NCBI GenBank assembly: GCA_020247395.1
Contig: JADCJC010000054.1
Location: forward strand, 1-64,000
Direction: 5' to 3'
DNA length: 64,000 nucleotides
Source of the DNA: Rhodocyclaceae bacterium
GTDB lineage: Bacteria; Pseudomonadota; Gammaproteobacteria; Burkholderiales; Usitatibacteraceae
Part shown: positions 10,260 to 20,780 of the stretch, piece after piece
Layout of the letters: every line of letters begins with the position of its first letter
Numbering within the stretch: the first letter of the stretch is position 1
Position numbers and translations under genes: made by a program
Notes under the pieces: model-generated
What the model saw: only the letters and a program-made list of their open reading frames with translations
Databases searched by the model: none
What the model was told of the DNA's origin: nothing

Positions 10260-10850
10260 GTGCGCACGTGCTTGGATATGACGGGGCGATAGCTGGGATT
10301 GGCCAGGACAAAGGCACCGGCAGACAGCGGACTATGCGTAGCCTTGTCGTTTAGGGTGACTGGCACTTCAGGCGGCGTCAGCATGTGTCGATGCGAACCA
10401 TCTCTTACCCGCCAGCGCCCCGAATCGATGCGTGGCGGCTGATCGCGGGGCGAGGATTGACCAGCCACCGCCATTTCTTGGGACAAGTGTCTCGAACGCA
10501 GCAGCAAACATGGTAGCCAACACATCGCCGTCAATCGCCCGAGGGCAATCGTGCCGCCGACTTCATCCCAAAAGAGCAGCGACGCCGATTGGTTTGCCAA
10601 CTGTTCAGAGGCAACGTCACGCGAAGCAACGGGCGACCCATGAAACATTCTGGCCAGCTTGGCCGTAGATCATGCCCGACTCCGCACACCATGCTCGCCT
10701 GCCCCTTGCACGTCGGCGGCCCGGCGATTCACGAGGGAGCGCCTGCGGTGACAAACAACTTGACTGCGAGCCGGGATCTGTCCGACCCCCAGTGTTATCG
10801 TCAAACATCAACCAGCTAATGGGCACCCCTTCAATTTTGAGCGAGTAAGC

Positions 10851-11471
10851 TCATGGAATCGCTCGAGACATAATCGTTGCGATCCTTCGATTTCGAATGT
10901 TGGCCGGCAGAGTGCCCAGTGTATTCAGCCTTCCAGCTGCCAGCAAATCCGCCAGACCATGCGCTGTTGCCCACGCTGCCGCGACGTCAATCATCATGGC
11001 ACCATCCCTCTTTGGTGAACCCCGATCGTTGGTCACTGCGCTGACAAGCGATACCAATTCATCGAAGGCTGACTCCGCTATGCGCTGGAGGTGTACGCTG
11101 CCGAAGTCAGGTCGATCCGACCCGAACATCAAACGAAACAAGGCAGGGTTCTCCGACGCGAATACGACATAGCCGACGCCCGATGCCTCGATTTGTTTGC
11201 GCGGATTGGAGGGGGCACGCCGGCGAAAATCCCGCTGCGTTTGAATCAAGCGCTCAAACCCTCTGGCCGCCAGAGCGGTCAGCAGCCCGTTCGCATCGCC
11301 AAAATGATGCGCGGGAGCAGCATGACTCACCCCCGCACGTTTGGTGACCCCCCGCAGTGAGAATCCCTCAATGCCGTGCTGCTTCAGCTCTTCCTCAGCG
11401 GCATCCATCAGCGCTGAGGACAGATCTCCATGATGGTAGGAACGCCCGGCGGGGCTCTTTTCGTCCTTCAT
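10851..11471 (-). CDS. TetR/AcrR family transcriptional regulator
   Basis: N-terminal HTH (ALMDAAEEELKQHGIEGFSLRGVTKRAGVSHAAPAHHFGDANGLLTALA). Confidence 0.9.
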   Translation of the reverse strand: MKDEKSPAGRSYHHGDLSSALMDAAEEELKQHGIEGFSLRGVTKRAGVSHAAPAHHFGDANGLLTALAARGFERLIQTQRDFRRRAPSNPRKQIEASGVGYVVFASENPALFRLMFGSDRPDFGSVHLQRIAESAFDELVSLVSAVTNDRGSPKRDGAMMIDVAAAWATAHGLADLLAAGRLNTLGTLPANIRNRRIATIMSRAIP

Positions 11472-11502
11472 GGGCGCAAGGATCGCCTAATTTCATGACA
11501 GC

Positions 11503-11520
11503 GTCAAGATTAATGTTGAC
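11503..11520. promoter_or_regulatory. Candidate TetR operator palindrome
   Basis: GTCAAGATTAATGTTGAC matches its own reverse complement at 16 of 18 positions; located in the divergent intergenic region between the TetR gene and the DUF2141 gene. Confidence 0.55.
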
Positions 11521-11543
11521 ACTGGCTAGATTTACGGTATTAT
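11516..11543 (+). promoter_or_regulatory. Candidate sigma70 promoter for the DUF2141/SDR genes
   Basis: TTGACA - 16 nt - TATTAT, overlapping the palindrome at 11503-11520. Confidence 0.5.
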
Positions 11544-11602
11544 CTTGACACTGCAAAGTTACACGGTTCCCATCCTTCCCCCTACAAACCCTGAGGTCTG
11601 CC

Positions 11603-12067
11603 ATGAATAAACAACGCCACGCTTTCCCCATGCTGTTCGGCCGGTTACTGGCCGTGCTGCTCACACTGATCACGGTGCCATTAACAGCGCTAGCCCAATC
11701 CGACGCCACGCTGCGGCTGGAGGTTGGTGATTTTCGTAACAACATCGGCACGCTCAACTGTCGGCTTTTTGCACGGGCAGCGGACTTTCCCGACGGTGAA
11801 GGTGTAGTGACAGTTCGCGTACCGATCACCGGTCGCAAAGCAGCCTGCGCGTTTCCCAACATCGAGGCGGGCACCTATGCGGTAGCCGTCGTGCATGATG
11901 AAAACAACAACGGGCGCGTCGACAAGAACTTTCTGGGCGTTCCCACCGAGGGCTATGGCGCATCAAACAACCGCACCTACGCTCTTTCAAGTCCCAAATG
12001 GGACGAGTCTAAGCTCGTACTCAAGCCGAGTGAAACCTTGATTCTGCAAGTCAACCTCAGGTACTGA
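11603..12067 (+). CDS. DUF2141 domain-containing secreted protein
   Basis: Signal peptide, then LRLEVGDFRNNIGTLNCRLF...IEAGTYAVAVVHDENNNGRVDKNFLGVPTEGYGASNN typical of DUF2141. Confidence 0.8.
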   Translation: MNKQRHAFPMLFGRLLAVLLTLITVPLTALAQSDATLRLEVGDFRNNIGTLNCRLFARAADFPDGEGVVTVRVPITGRKAACAFPNIEAGTYAVAVVHDENNNGRVDKNFLGVPTEGYGASNNRTYALSSPKWDESKLVLKPSETLILQVNLRY

Positions 12068-12135
12068 CGTCGGCGACGAGCGCAAGTTACCGGCGCGATT
12101 ATCCATGACGATTAAACGAACAAAGGAAAACCACA

Positions 12136-12945
12136 ATGAACCAGATCAAAACGATCCTGCTGACAGGCGCGACCAGTGGTATCGGGCTGGAAATGGCCCG
12201 GCTGCTTGCGGCGCGCGGCCACCGGCTCATATTGGCAAGCCGAAGCGCCGATAGACTTGAGATCGTGGCCGATGAACTTCGGCGTGCCGAGGCCGCACAG
12301 GTGCTCGTATGTCCTATCGACCTAAGCTCGCCACAGGCCGCCGAACAGCTCTTCGCTTTCACCGAGGCGCTGCAGCTACAAATCGATGTGTTGATCAATA
12401 ACGCCGGGTTCGGCATCCTAGAAGAGCACGTCGCGATTAATCCAGAAAGGTTGCGGCGTATGCTACAGCTCAACGTCATCGCAGTTGCAGAGCTGTGCCA
12501 ACGATATGGCGCAGAAATGAAGCGCCGCCGACAAGGCTCCATACTCAACGTCGCCTCGACGGCTGCTTTTCAACCGACACCCTACTTTGCGGCATACGGT
12601 GCGTCAAAGTCTTTTGTTCTCTGCTTTTCCGAGGCCCTGGCCAAGGAGCTTGAGGATTATGGTGTAAATGTGGGTTGCCTGGCCCCGGGGCCGACCGATA
12701 CCGCGTTCTTCGACGGCATCGACCCAAGGCGCATTGCCGGCGGACACCTCTTCCGTAAGGCAGGCCGCACTGATCCACGCGATGTTGCCGCTGCCGGCGT
12801 GGAACTTCTCGAACACGGCGGCATGACAAAAGTGGTAGGCCTGACCAACCAGCTGGCTATCTTGGGTAATCGCTTGACACCAAGGGGAGTCGTAGCAGCC
12901 GTCTCGAAGCGACTAATCAAACCTAAGGCACTCGACACCGCGTGA
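12136..12945 (+). CDS. SDR family oxidoreductase
   Basis: TGATSGIG nucleotide-binding motif, NNAGFG, YGASKSF catalytic motif. Confidence 0.9.
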   Translation: MNQIKTILLTGATSGIGLEMARLLAARGHRLILASRSADRLEIVADELRRAEAAQVLVCPIDLSSPQAAEQLFAFTEALQLQIDVLINNAGFGILEEHVAINPERLRRMLQLNVIAVAELCQRYGAEMKRRRQGSILNVASTAAFQPTPYFAAYGASKSFVLCFSEALAKELEDYGVNVGCLAPGPTDTAFFDGIDPRRIAGGHLFRKAGRTDPRDVAAAGVELLEHGGMTKVVGLTNQLAILGNRLTPRGVVAAVSKRLIKPKALDTA

Positions 12946-13607
12946 GCTCGACGAACATCTAGGGTCAATAAAGTTGAACGTTGCCGCATTATTGCCCTCT
13001 AGCCGTTTTGGCGATGCTGCGTGCGTTCGTAAAACTCCTGCATCCACGGCTGTTTCCAGCCAGCAGCAGATCGCCTTCAACCAGCATCGTCGGCAACGTC
13101 GGCACATCGTGCGGGGGAATGAAACAGGAAACGACGGGCCGCAATCTCATAGCACTACCTTAAGCAAAATTCCGGCCTCAAGTTAGACACGTTGGCTGGC
13201 TGTCCGCGCTGGAGCAAAAACCTTGGCCGCCTTTACGTCATCACGGTTGTACCAGCTGCCACCATCGCAACAAGCCCAATCGCTTGTTCGCAAGCCTGCG
13301 GCACCTTTCGGCCCCGCCCTCTTGTGGCAAGATGGACAGGTCACGGTGAAATAGACTTCGTTGACCTCGTCGAACCGCACGCCTGCGTCAGCGCACCGGT
13401 ACTACAACATCGCTCGGAACATCGACCAGCCGGCATCTTCACCGATGTTACCTGTCGGGTTTGGGCGAGGTTCTTCGTCATCGGCAGAAGCACTTCACTA
13501 GGGCCATTTCGCGGCGATCAATTGGTGAGCAAACAAGATGCTGACACCGCAAAAAAATTTCGCGCTACTCTTGAGGCGCTTTTACACAGCCTCATCCGAA
13601 AGCGCCC

Positions 13608-16600
13608 TCACCGTTGCGCAAGTTGTTCCAACGATCCTTGTAGCGGTCCACTTCCCGACCAGCGATCCAACGCTAGATAAATCACCGGCGTGATGTAAAG
13701 CGTAATCACCTGCGAGAAAATCAATCCGCCAACAACGGCCAGGCCAAGCGGCTGACGTAACTCGGCACCTGCACCCAAACCGAGCGCGATCGGCAGCGCT
13801 CCCATCGCGGCCGCCAGTGTAGTCATCAGGATCGGTCGGAAGCGCAGCAAACACGCAGTGCGTATCGCCACATCCGCCGCCATGCCTTTGGTGCGTTGCG
13901 CATCCAACGCGAAGTCAATCATCATGATGGCGTTTTTCTTCACGATGCCAATCAACATGATGATGCCGATGATCGCGATGATTGAAAGATCCATATTGAA
14001 AACCCACAGCGTCGCAAGTGCGCCTACGGCGGCCGAGGGCAATCCCGCGAGAATCGTCAGTGGATGGATGTAGCTCTCGTACAAGACGCCGAGCAGAACG
14101 TAGATGACTAGGATCGCCGAAACAATCAAGATCACCTGGCTGCCCTGCGACGATTGAAACGCCGCCGCATCGCCGCCCCAGGCACTCAGGATACTCGGCG
14201 GCATTTTGAGTTCGTTGCGGTAGCGTTCAATGTTGTTAGATGCATCGCCCAGCGGCGCGTTGGGAGCAAGGTTGAACGAAATGGTCATCGCTTCAAGCTG
14301 TCCGGCATGGTTGACACTGGTTGCGCCGATTTCGCGCTTCGGCGTACCGACCGCCGACAGAGGCACCAACTTTCCAGACTTCGCGCGGACAAAAATTTTG
14401 CTGAAGGCGCTCTCATCAACACGATCCGCATTAGTCACTTGCATGATGACTTGGTAACTGTCCACCGAGGTGTAAATCGTACCCACCTGACGATCACCGA
14501 AGGCCGAGTATAGGGCGCTTCGAATATCCTGCACGCTGACGCCCATCGCGTTGGCACGTTCGCGATCAATATCCAGCCGGACTTGTAGCCCGCGCAATTG
14601 GGCATCGCTCGTCACATCACGAAACAACGGGTCGGCGCGCAGCCGTTCAAGCATGCCATCAACCGCTTTTCTCAACTCGCCGCTATTGACACTCTTTAGT
14701 GTGTATTGATACCGGCTCTTGCTTGGCCGACCTCCGAGCCGGAGATTCTGTATCGGATTGAAGAAGACGTTCACACCGGCTAGGCTGCGGGTCTCTTTGC
14801 GCAATTGCTCGACTACCTTATCCATTGGCAGCCGTTCACTTCTGGGCTTGAGCGCAACAAACAGGCGCCCGGCGTTGCTATCGAAGGCGTTTACGATCAC
14901 TGTCTCGACGGCGGGATTGGCGCGAATCAAGTCACCTGTTTTTTGTAGCAGCTCGCTGACCGCCGGATACGAGATATCTTCAACCGCCTCTGCGGTGACA
15001 AAGATTTGACCAATATCTTCACTCGGGAAAAACCCCTTTGGCAGAGCGTAGAAAAGCCAACCAGACGCCACGAAGGTTGCGAGTGCGACAACCACGACGT
15101 AGCGGCGATGAGCCAAGCAGAAATCGAGCGTGTTTTCATACTTGGCGAGCACCCGGCGAAAGATGCGTTCAAACCACGCGGTCGCCTTCATTGCCCGCTC
15201 GCCCTCTTGGTGGGGACGCAGGAACCGGCTTGCCAGCATCGGGATCAGCGTCAGCGACACGACGGCAGACACCAGGACCGACACACTAACAACGACGGCA
15301 AACTCGTGGAACAAAAGCCCGATGACGCCCGGCATAAAGAAAATCGGGATGAATACCGCCACCAGCGACACCGAAATGGAGACGATGGTGAAACCCATTT
15401 CGCGCGCGCCGAGCAACGAGGCTTGGAATGGCTCCATCCCGTCCTCCATATGCCGCACGATATTCTCCAGTACAACAATAGCGTCGTCCACCACCAGACC
15501 GACGGCGAGTGTAATCGCGAGTAGGGAAATGTTGTTGAGGCTGTAACCCTGCGCGAAAACGATTGCGAGTGTGCCCAAGAGTGAAATCGGCAGCGACAGT
15601 GCTGGGATAAATGTTGCCATCGCGTGTCGCAAGAAAAGAAAGATCACCAGCACGACCAACACGACCGTCAGGCTTAGTGTTAGTTGCACGTCGTGAATGG
15701 CGTCGCGAATGGGTTGCGAGCGATCGATACGTAACTTCACGTCCACTGACGGCGGCATCTGCTCGACAATCTTGGGCAGCATGGCCCGAATCGCATTCAT
15801 GGTTTCGACGGTATTGGCGTCCGGCTGGCGCCGCACCGACATCGTGATAGCGCGCTCTCCGTTCGCCCAGCTGCCGGTTTTGACAGACTCAACGCTATCC
15901 TCGACCTCCGCAACATCCCTCAGCCTGATCGGGTTACCGGTGGGGGAGTTCGCAATGATCAGCTTTGCGAATTCCGCCGCTTTTGTCAGCTGGCGGTTGG
16001 CGGTGATCACCAACACCTGTCGCGCCCCTTCGAGTGTGCCGACCGGACCATTCGCATTAGCAGTGCGAACCGCGCCGGCGATGTCCTCCAATGTAAGACC
16101 GAGGGTGGCCGCTCGCTCGGCATCAACCTTGATGCGCACCGCATATTTTTTGCGACCATTGATCTCGACTTCCGCGACTCCGGGTAGTGTCGATAGTGTT
16201 GGCAGGATGAGATTCTCAGCGTAGCTGTTGAGATCCGCGAGTGACATCGAGGGGGATTTCAATGTCATGAATGTAATCGGCGCGTCCGCTGGATTTACCT
16301 TGCGATACGACGGCAACGTGGTCATCTCAACCGGCAATGATCGCTGCGCGCGCAGCAGCGCCGCTTGGACGTCCACTGCGGCGGCGTCGATGTTTCGATC
16401 TTGATCAAACTCCAACGTCACTTGGGTACTGCCGAGGCTACTGCTGGAACTCATCACCGATACACCGGCGATGGTCGAGAACTGTCTTTCCAGCGGGGTT
16501 GCAACCGATGACGACATCGTTTCGGGGCTGGCTCCGGGAAGCGAGGCGGACACCTGAATGGTCGGTGTATCGTAGCGCGGCAACGCTGCCACCGGGAACT

Positions 16601-16691
16601 TCGCGTAGGCAATCACCCCCGCCACCACCACGGCGGCGTTGAGCAATACCGTCATGATAGGGCGGCGGATGCAGAGCTCGGAGATATTCAT
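13608..16691 (-). CDS. Efflux RND transporter permease subunit (AcrB/MdtBC-like)
   Basis: 1027 aa; MNISELCIRRPIMTVLLNAAVVVAG, GLVVDDAIVVLENI, GIVKKNAIMMIDFAL. Confidence 0.95.
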   Translation of the reverse strand: MNISELCIRRPIMTVLLNAAVVVAGVIAYAKFPVAALPRYDTPTIQVSASLPGASPETMSSSVATPLERQFSTIAGVSVMSSSSSLGSTQVTLEFDQDRNIDAAAVDVQAALLRAQRSLPVEMTTLPSYRKVNPADAPITFMTLKSPSMSLADLNSYAENLILPTLSTLPGVAEVEINGRKKYAVRIKVDAERAATLGLTLEDIAGAVRTANANGPVGTLEGARQVLVITANRQLTKAAEFAKLIIANSPTGNPIRLRDVAEVEDSVESVKTGSWANGERAITMSVRRQPDANTVETMNAIRAMLPKIVEQMPPSVDVKLRIDRSQPIRDAIHDVQLTLSLTVVLVVLVIFLFLRHAMATFIPALSLPISLLGTLAIVFAQGYSLNNISLLAITLAVGLVVDDAIVVLENIVRHMEDGMEPFQASLLGAREMGFTIVSISVSLVAVFIPIFFMPGVIGLLFHEFAVVVSVSVLVSAVVSLTLIPMLASRFLRPHQEGERAMKATAWFERIFRRVLAKYENTLDFCLAHRRYVVVVALATFVASGWLFYALPKGFFPSEDIGQIFVTAEAVEDISYPAVSELLQKTGDLIRANPAVETVIVNAFDSNAGRLFVALKPRSERLPMDKVVEQLRKETRSLAGVNVFFNPIQNLRLGGRPSKSRYQYTLKSVNSGELRKAVDGMLERLRADPLFRDVTSDAQLRGLQVRLDIDRERANAMGVSVQDIRSALYSAFGDRQVGTIYTSVDSYQVIMQVTNADRVDESAFSKIFVRAKSGKLVPLSAVGTPKREIGATSVNHAGQLEAMTISFNLAPNAPLGDASNNIERYRNELKMPPSILSAWGGDAAAFQSSQGSQVILIVSAILVIYVLLGVLYESYIHPLTILAGLPSAAVGALATLWVFNMDLSIIAIIGIIMLIGIVKKNAIMMIDFALDAQRTKGMAADVAIRTACLLRFRPILMTTLAAAMGALPIALGLGAGAELRQPLGLAVVGGLIFSQVITLYITPVIYLALDRWSGSGPLQGSLEQLAQR

Positions 16692-16700
16692 GGCGCTACC

Positions 16701-18002
16701 CTACTTGGCAGGAGACGGCGCAGCCACCGGCGGAATCGAGTTGGCGGTTGCATCTTTGTCTGCTTTGTTCGCTTTCCCCGCCGCGCCACCCTCTCCGCCC
16801 TTGCCAGCCTCGCTACCCGCGCCGCTGTTGCCGGCCTTGCCCGCTTTGCTGCTGCCTGTGGCTGCGCCTTCTACCACCAGTCCCTTCGGTCGAACGTTCT
16901 GCGCACCTTCGACCACCACCTTTGTGCCTGCTGCCACGCCGGATATCACCGCGAGACCCGACTGATTCAGCAATACGTCGATGTTTTGCAGCGTGGTGCT
17001 GTTGTCGGCGTTGACGACATACACGAACTTGCGCTCTGGTCCGGATTGCACCGCGGGAATCGGCACCACGGTTGCCTCATCGATCACTCGTGTTGGGATG
17101 GTCACGTTGACAAACATGCCGGGCCATAACTTCGCATCCGCATTGCTGAAGCTCGCTTTCATCGGTATGGTGCCACTGGCCACGTCCACCGTGCTATCGA
17201 CAAAAGTCAGCTTGCCCACAAACGGCGGCAACTTGCCATCGGGCAATTCGGCTGTCACTTTCACCTCGCCCTTGCTGAGCGAACTTTGCACAGACGCCAA
17301 CTCTCTCTCAGGTAGGGAGAAGGAAACTGCAATCGGATCTAGCTGACTGATGGTCACCAGCGCAGCGCCATTGGGTTGCACCAGACTGCCGACACGCACG
17401 TTGATGGCACCGCTTCGCCCGGCAAACGGTGCGCGAATCTCCGTCAGTGATTTCGCCACGCGCGCCACTTCGAGTGACGCCTCATCGACGGCGAGTTGCC
17501 CTTTTGCGAGTTCAAACTGGTTGACTGCAACATCAAGCCCAGCGGGCGAAATAAACTTCTGCGAGAACAGCTCGCGCTGGCGCTGGAGATTACGCTCCGC
17601 GTTGGCGAAATCACCACGTGACTTGGTCACTTGCGCCTGCGCGCGCTGGAGGGCGGCTTCCTCGGTGCGATTGTCAAAAGTGAACAGCAAATCCCCTTGT
17701 TTGACGAGTTGCCCTTCCTTGAAGTGAATGACTTTCACAGTCGTGTTTATTTGCGCACGAATATCCACCGCTTGCAGCGCAACCACCGTGCCATTCGCCA
17801 ATACCGTCACTGGCACTGACTGTTTTTTCACCACCGCAGTGGTGACACTCACCGGCGAGTTGCGACCTTGCTGTCCACCGCCGGCACCTGGCTGCGCCGC
17901 ACGCTGCGATGCCCACCACCAGTAGCCGACGCCAAGAGCAACAACGATGAGAACGATAATCAGACTGCTCAAACGACGGAATGCCATATTGGAAACGAAC
18001 AA
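16701..18002 (-). CDS. Efflux RND transporter periplasmic adaptor subunit
   Basis: Membrane-fusion protein pattern: VTVLANGTVVALQAVDIRAQINTTV, IRAPFAGRSGAINVRVGSLV; 9 nt from the permease gene. Confidence 0.92.
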   Translation of the reverse strand: MFVSNMAFRRLSSLIIVLIVVALGVGYWWWASQRAAQPGAGGGQQGRNSPVSVTTAVVKKQSVPVTVLANGTVVALQAVDIRAQINTTVKVIHFKEGQLVKQGDLLFTFDNRTEEAALQRAQAQVTKSRGDFANAERNLQRQRELFSQKFISPAGLDVAVNQFELAKGQLAVDEASLEVARVAKSLTEIRAPFAGRSGAINVRVGSLVQPNGAALVTISQLDPIAVSFSLPERELASVQSSLSKGEVKVTAELPDGKLPPFVGKLTFVDSTVDVASGTIPMKASFSNADAKLWPGMFVNVTIPTRVIDEATVVPIPAVQSGPERKFVYVVNADNSTTLQNIDVLLNQSGLAVISGVAAGTKVVVEGAQNVRPKGLVVEGAATGSSKAGKAGNSGAGSEAGKGGEGGAAGKANKADKDATANSIPPVAAPSPAK

Positions 18003-18025
18003 AAAATGATTACAAACAAGGATGA

Positions 18026-18091
18026 AAAGTCCCCTATTGGCGGCTACTTACAAGCATTTTTGGCTTGTAATGCCCGCCAATAGGGGGCTTT
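18026..18091. repeat. Long intergenic hairpin repeat, copy A
   Basis: AAGTCCCCTATTGGCGGCTACTTACAAGC and GCTTGTAATGCCCGCCAATAGGGGGCTTT form near-complementary ~29 nt arms around a short loop. Confidence 0.75.
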
Positions 18092-18119
18092 CTAAAGTTG
18101 CCGCTTGGCCTTATCTATC

Positions 18120-20012
18120 TCACGCCACTGCGTTGCGCACTTGTTCCAGCGCACTCGGATCTTCAATGGTGGTGAGGTCACCCGGATCGCGTGACTCACA
18201 AAGTGCCTGAATCGCCCGTCTCAGCAACTTACCCGACCGAGTTTTCGGCAAGGCCGTCACAAAATGCACGCGTGCTGGGCGACCAATCGCGCCGAGTTCG
18301 TGATCCACGGTGGCCATGACTTCCTTCTCGTGTACCGCAATCAGCGCAGGTGTTGCCACCAAGCTTGTATCTTTCACCACCGCAAAGGCCACCGGTACCT
18401 GCCCCTTGAGTGCATCGGCCACGCCAACTACCGCGACCTCAGCGATGTTCTTATGCGCTTGGATCGCCTCTTCGATTTCGCGCGTGCCGAGGCGGTGCCC
18501 GGCAACGTTGATAACATCATCGGTGCGGCCCATGATGTAGTAGTAACCATCCGCATCACGGGTCGCCCAATCAAACGTGGTGTAGACCTGCTCGTCCTTG
18601 AACATGCCGAAATAGGTTTTGACAAATCGCTCGTCGTCGCCCCAGATGGTTGACATACAGCCCGGCGGTAGCGGCGGCACGATACACAACACACCTTTTT
18701 CATCCGGCCCAACGGCGGCACCTGTTTCGTCATGTTTGAGCTTGACGTTGTAGCCGTACACCGGAAAACTCGGGCTGCCGAGTTTGCGCGGCGTGTCTTC
18801 TATGCCGGGTTGGGCAGACAAAATCGGCCAGCCTGTTTCAGTTTGCCAATAGTTGTCGATTACCTTTACACCGACACCATTTTCAATCCAATCACTTGTC
18901 GGCTGATCAAGCGGTTCGCCGGCGAGGTAGAGATAGCGCAGTGTTGACGTATCGTACTTGGTAAGATAACTGGTGTCTTGCTTCTTCAACACGCGTACCG
19001 CCGTCGGGGAAGAAAACATCGCGACCACTTTGTACTGCTCAACGAGTTTCCACCAGATACCTGGGTCCGGCCTGATCGGTAAGCCTTCATACATGATGGT
19101 CGTGGAACCGTTAATCAATGGCCCGTAAACAATATAGGAATGTCCCACCACCCAACCGATGTCCGAGGTGCAAAAGAACGCCTCGCCCGGCTGAGTTGCA
19201 TAAATGTTGGGCATTGATGCGGCGAGTGCGACAGCATAACCGCCCGTGTCCCGCTGCACACCTTTCGGCTTCCCAGTCGTGCCGCTGGTATACAAGATAT
19301 ACGACGGGTGGCTGGAATCAACCCATTCGCAAGCAACAATCTCACCCTCGTGTCGCGGTGCCAGCGCAGCGTAATCCATATCGCGGCCGGGCAGCGTTTG
19401 CATCGAAGCATCCAGATGCCGGTTGATGATAACAACGTGTTTCGGCGGATGTTGGGCCAAGCTGATCGCCTCATCTGTGAGCGGCTTTAGCGGAATGATC
19501 TTTCCCGCACGCGAGCCGGCGTCGGCCACGATCATCACCCGTGGTTTTGCGTCGTCTATCCTTGCCGCCAAGGACGCTGCGGCAAATCCGCCAAACACGA
19601 CTGAATGAATTGCACCAATCCGGACAGTCGCCAGCATGGCAAAAACTGCCTCTGGCACCATCGGCATATAGATCAGCACACGGTCGCCTTTGCCGATGCC
19701 GAGGGACTTCAACACCGCTGCAAAGCAGTTCACCTCTTCCCATAATTGCCGGTAAGTGAAAGTGCGCGTTTGTTCAGTCTCCGAGGAAATCCAAACAAGG
19801 GCTGCCTGATTCGGACGCGTCGCGAGATGACGGTCGATTGCGTTGTAACAGAGATTGGTTTCGCCTCCGACAAACCATTTTGCAAATGGTGGCTTGCTGA
19901 AGTCACAGACCTGCTCGAACGGCCGAACCCAATCAATCCTTGAGGCTTGCTTTGTCCAGAAGGAAGATGCCGCAGTAATCGATGAGGTATGGGTGATTTT
20001 GTAGGTGGTCAT
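18120..20012 (-). CDS. prpE: Propionyl-CoA synthetase (AMP-dependent acyl-CoA ligase)
   Basis: SYILYTSGTTGKPKGVQRDTGG, DIGWVVGHSYIVYGPL, PDPGIWWKLVEQYKVVAMFSSPTAVRVLKKQ, DNYWQTETGWPI; the PrpE-type sequence. Confidence 0.85.
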   Translation of the reverse strand: MTTYKITHTSSITAASSFWTKQASRIDWVRPFEQVCDFSKPPFAKWFVGGETNLCYNAIDRHLATRPNQAALVWISSETEQTRTFTYRQLWEEVNCFAAVLKSLGIGKGDRVLIYMPMVPEAVFAMLATVRIGAIHSVVFGGFAAASLAARIDDAKPRVMIVADAGSRAGKIIPLKPLTDEAISLAQHPPKHVVIINRHLDASMQTLPGRDMDYAALAPRHEGEIVACEWVDSSHPSYILYTSGTTGKPKGVQRDTGGYAVALAASMPNIYATQPGEAFFCTSDIGWVVGHSYIVYGPLINGSTTIMYEGLPIRPDPGIWWKLVEQYKVVAMFSSPTAVRVLKKQDTSYLTKYDTSTLRYLYLAGEPLDQPTSDWIENGVGVKVIDNYWQTETGWPILSAQPGIEDTPRKLGSPSFPVYGYNVKLKHDETGAAVGPDEKGVLCIVPPLPPGCMSTIWGDDERFVKTYFGMFKDEQVYTTFDWATRDADGYYYIMGRTDDVINVAGHRLGTREIEEAIQAHKNIAEVAVVGVADALKGQVPVAFAVVKDTSLVATPALIAVHEKEVMATVDHELGAIGRPARVHFVTALPKTRSGKLLRRAIQALCESRDPGDLTTIEDPSALEQVRNAVA

Positions 20013-20071
20013 AGTTGTCTGCCGTCTTGAGATGTTCGAATTGACAAGTCCAAGCAAACTCCAGCCACGCG

Positions 20072-20632
20072 TTACTTGAACATCACTTCTTCAATAGCGT
20101 TGAGTAGCGCCTTTGCTCTGGCGGGCTTGGTAAGGTACCCGTTCGCGCCCATCTTCAACCCCTTCATGATGTCTTCCAAAGACCCGAGACCAGACAACAG
20201 CAGCACTGGCAGAGTGCGCAAACTACCACTCGAACGTATACGATTGAGAATGTCAAAACCATTCGCGTCGGGCAACAGAATATCCAAGATGACAAGATCT
20301 GGCTTAGCCTTCATACCCGCTACGATTCCCGCGCGGTTTGCCGCAGTAAATGCTTGGTGGCCTGCCTTGTCCAGAATACGCTTCAACAGCGCCGAAGTGA
20401 CTTCGTCGTCCTCGATGACCAATATCTTCAGCGGCGCGGAAGCAGGCGCGCGGCGCGGCGCATCTGGAAACAGCCGGACAAAAAATCCATTGCTCGCGAG
20501 CTTCGATTCGCCAATGACTGCCTCATCATTCAGGGCCGCTTCCTGCTGACCCGTTGCAGCCGGTTCAGGCACGGCAGTCGCTGGATCGAGTAGCGAGGTG
20601 AAGTCAAGGTCTAAGTCGTCTGAGCCAGCCAT
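20072..20632 (-). CDS. Single-domain response regulator with N-terminal extension
   Basis: KILVIEDDEVTSALLKRIL...LVILDILLPDANGFDIL...GANGYLTKPA. Confidence 0.85.
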   Translation of the reverse strand: MAGSDDLDLDFTSLLDPATAVPEPAATGQQEAALNDEAVIGESKLASNGFFVRLFPDAPRRAPASAPLKILVIEDDEVTSALLKRILDKAGHQAFTAANRAGIVAGMKAKPDLVILDILLPDANGFDILNRIRSSGSLRTLPVLLLSGLGSLEDIMKGLKMGANGYLTKPARAKALLNAIEEVMFK

Positions 20633-20780
20633 TCCAGATATGCCTGTCCTAATCTAGCAATGCCACGGATCGGGGGTCGACCACTGCTGCGAGATAAGGC
20701 CATATTTTAGCAAAGGGTGGACCCCTGCGCGAGTACACGACACCGTGCGGAGGTATTCCCAAGTTTGCGGCCAGGTAGCG

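Noticed and set aside
10247-10648. 133-aa minus-strand ORF between the kinase and TetR genes
   Set aside because: No recognisable motif and no convincing start region; may be intergenic or a remnant but cannot be supported.
14154-15546. Series of plus-strand ORFs across the RND permease gene
   Set aside because: Antisense shadows of a 1027-aa RND permease.
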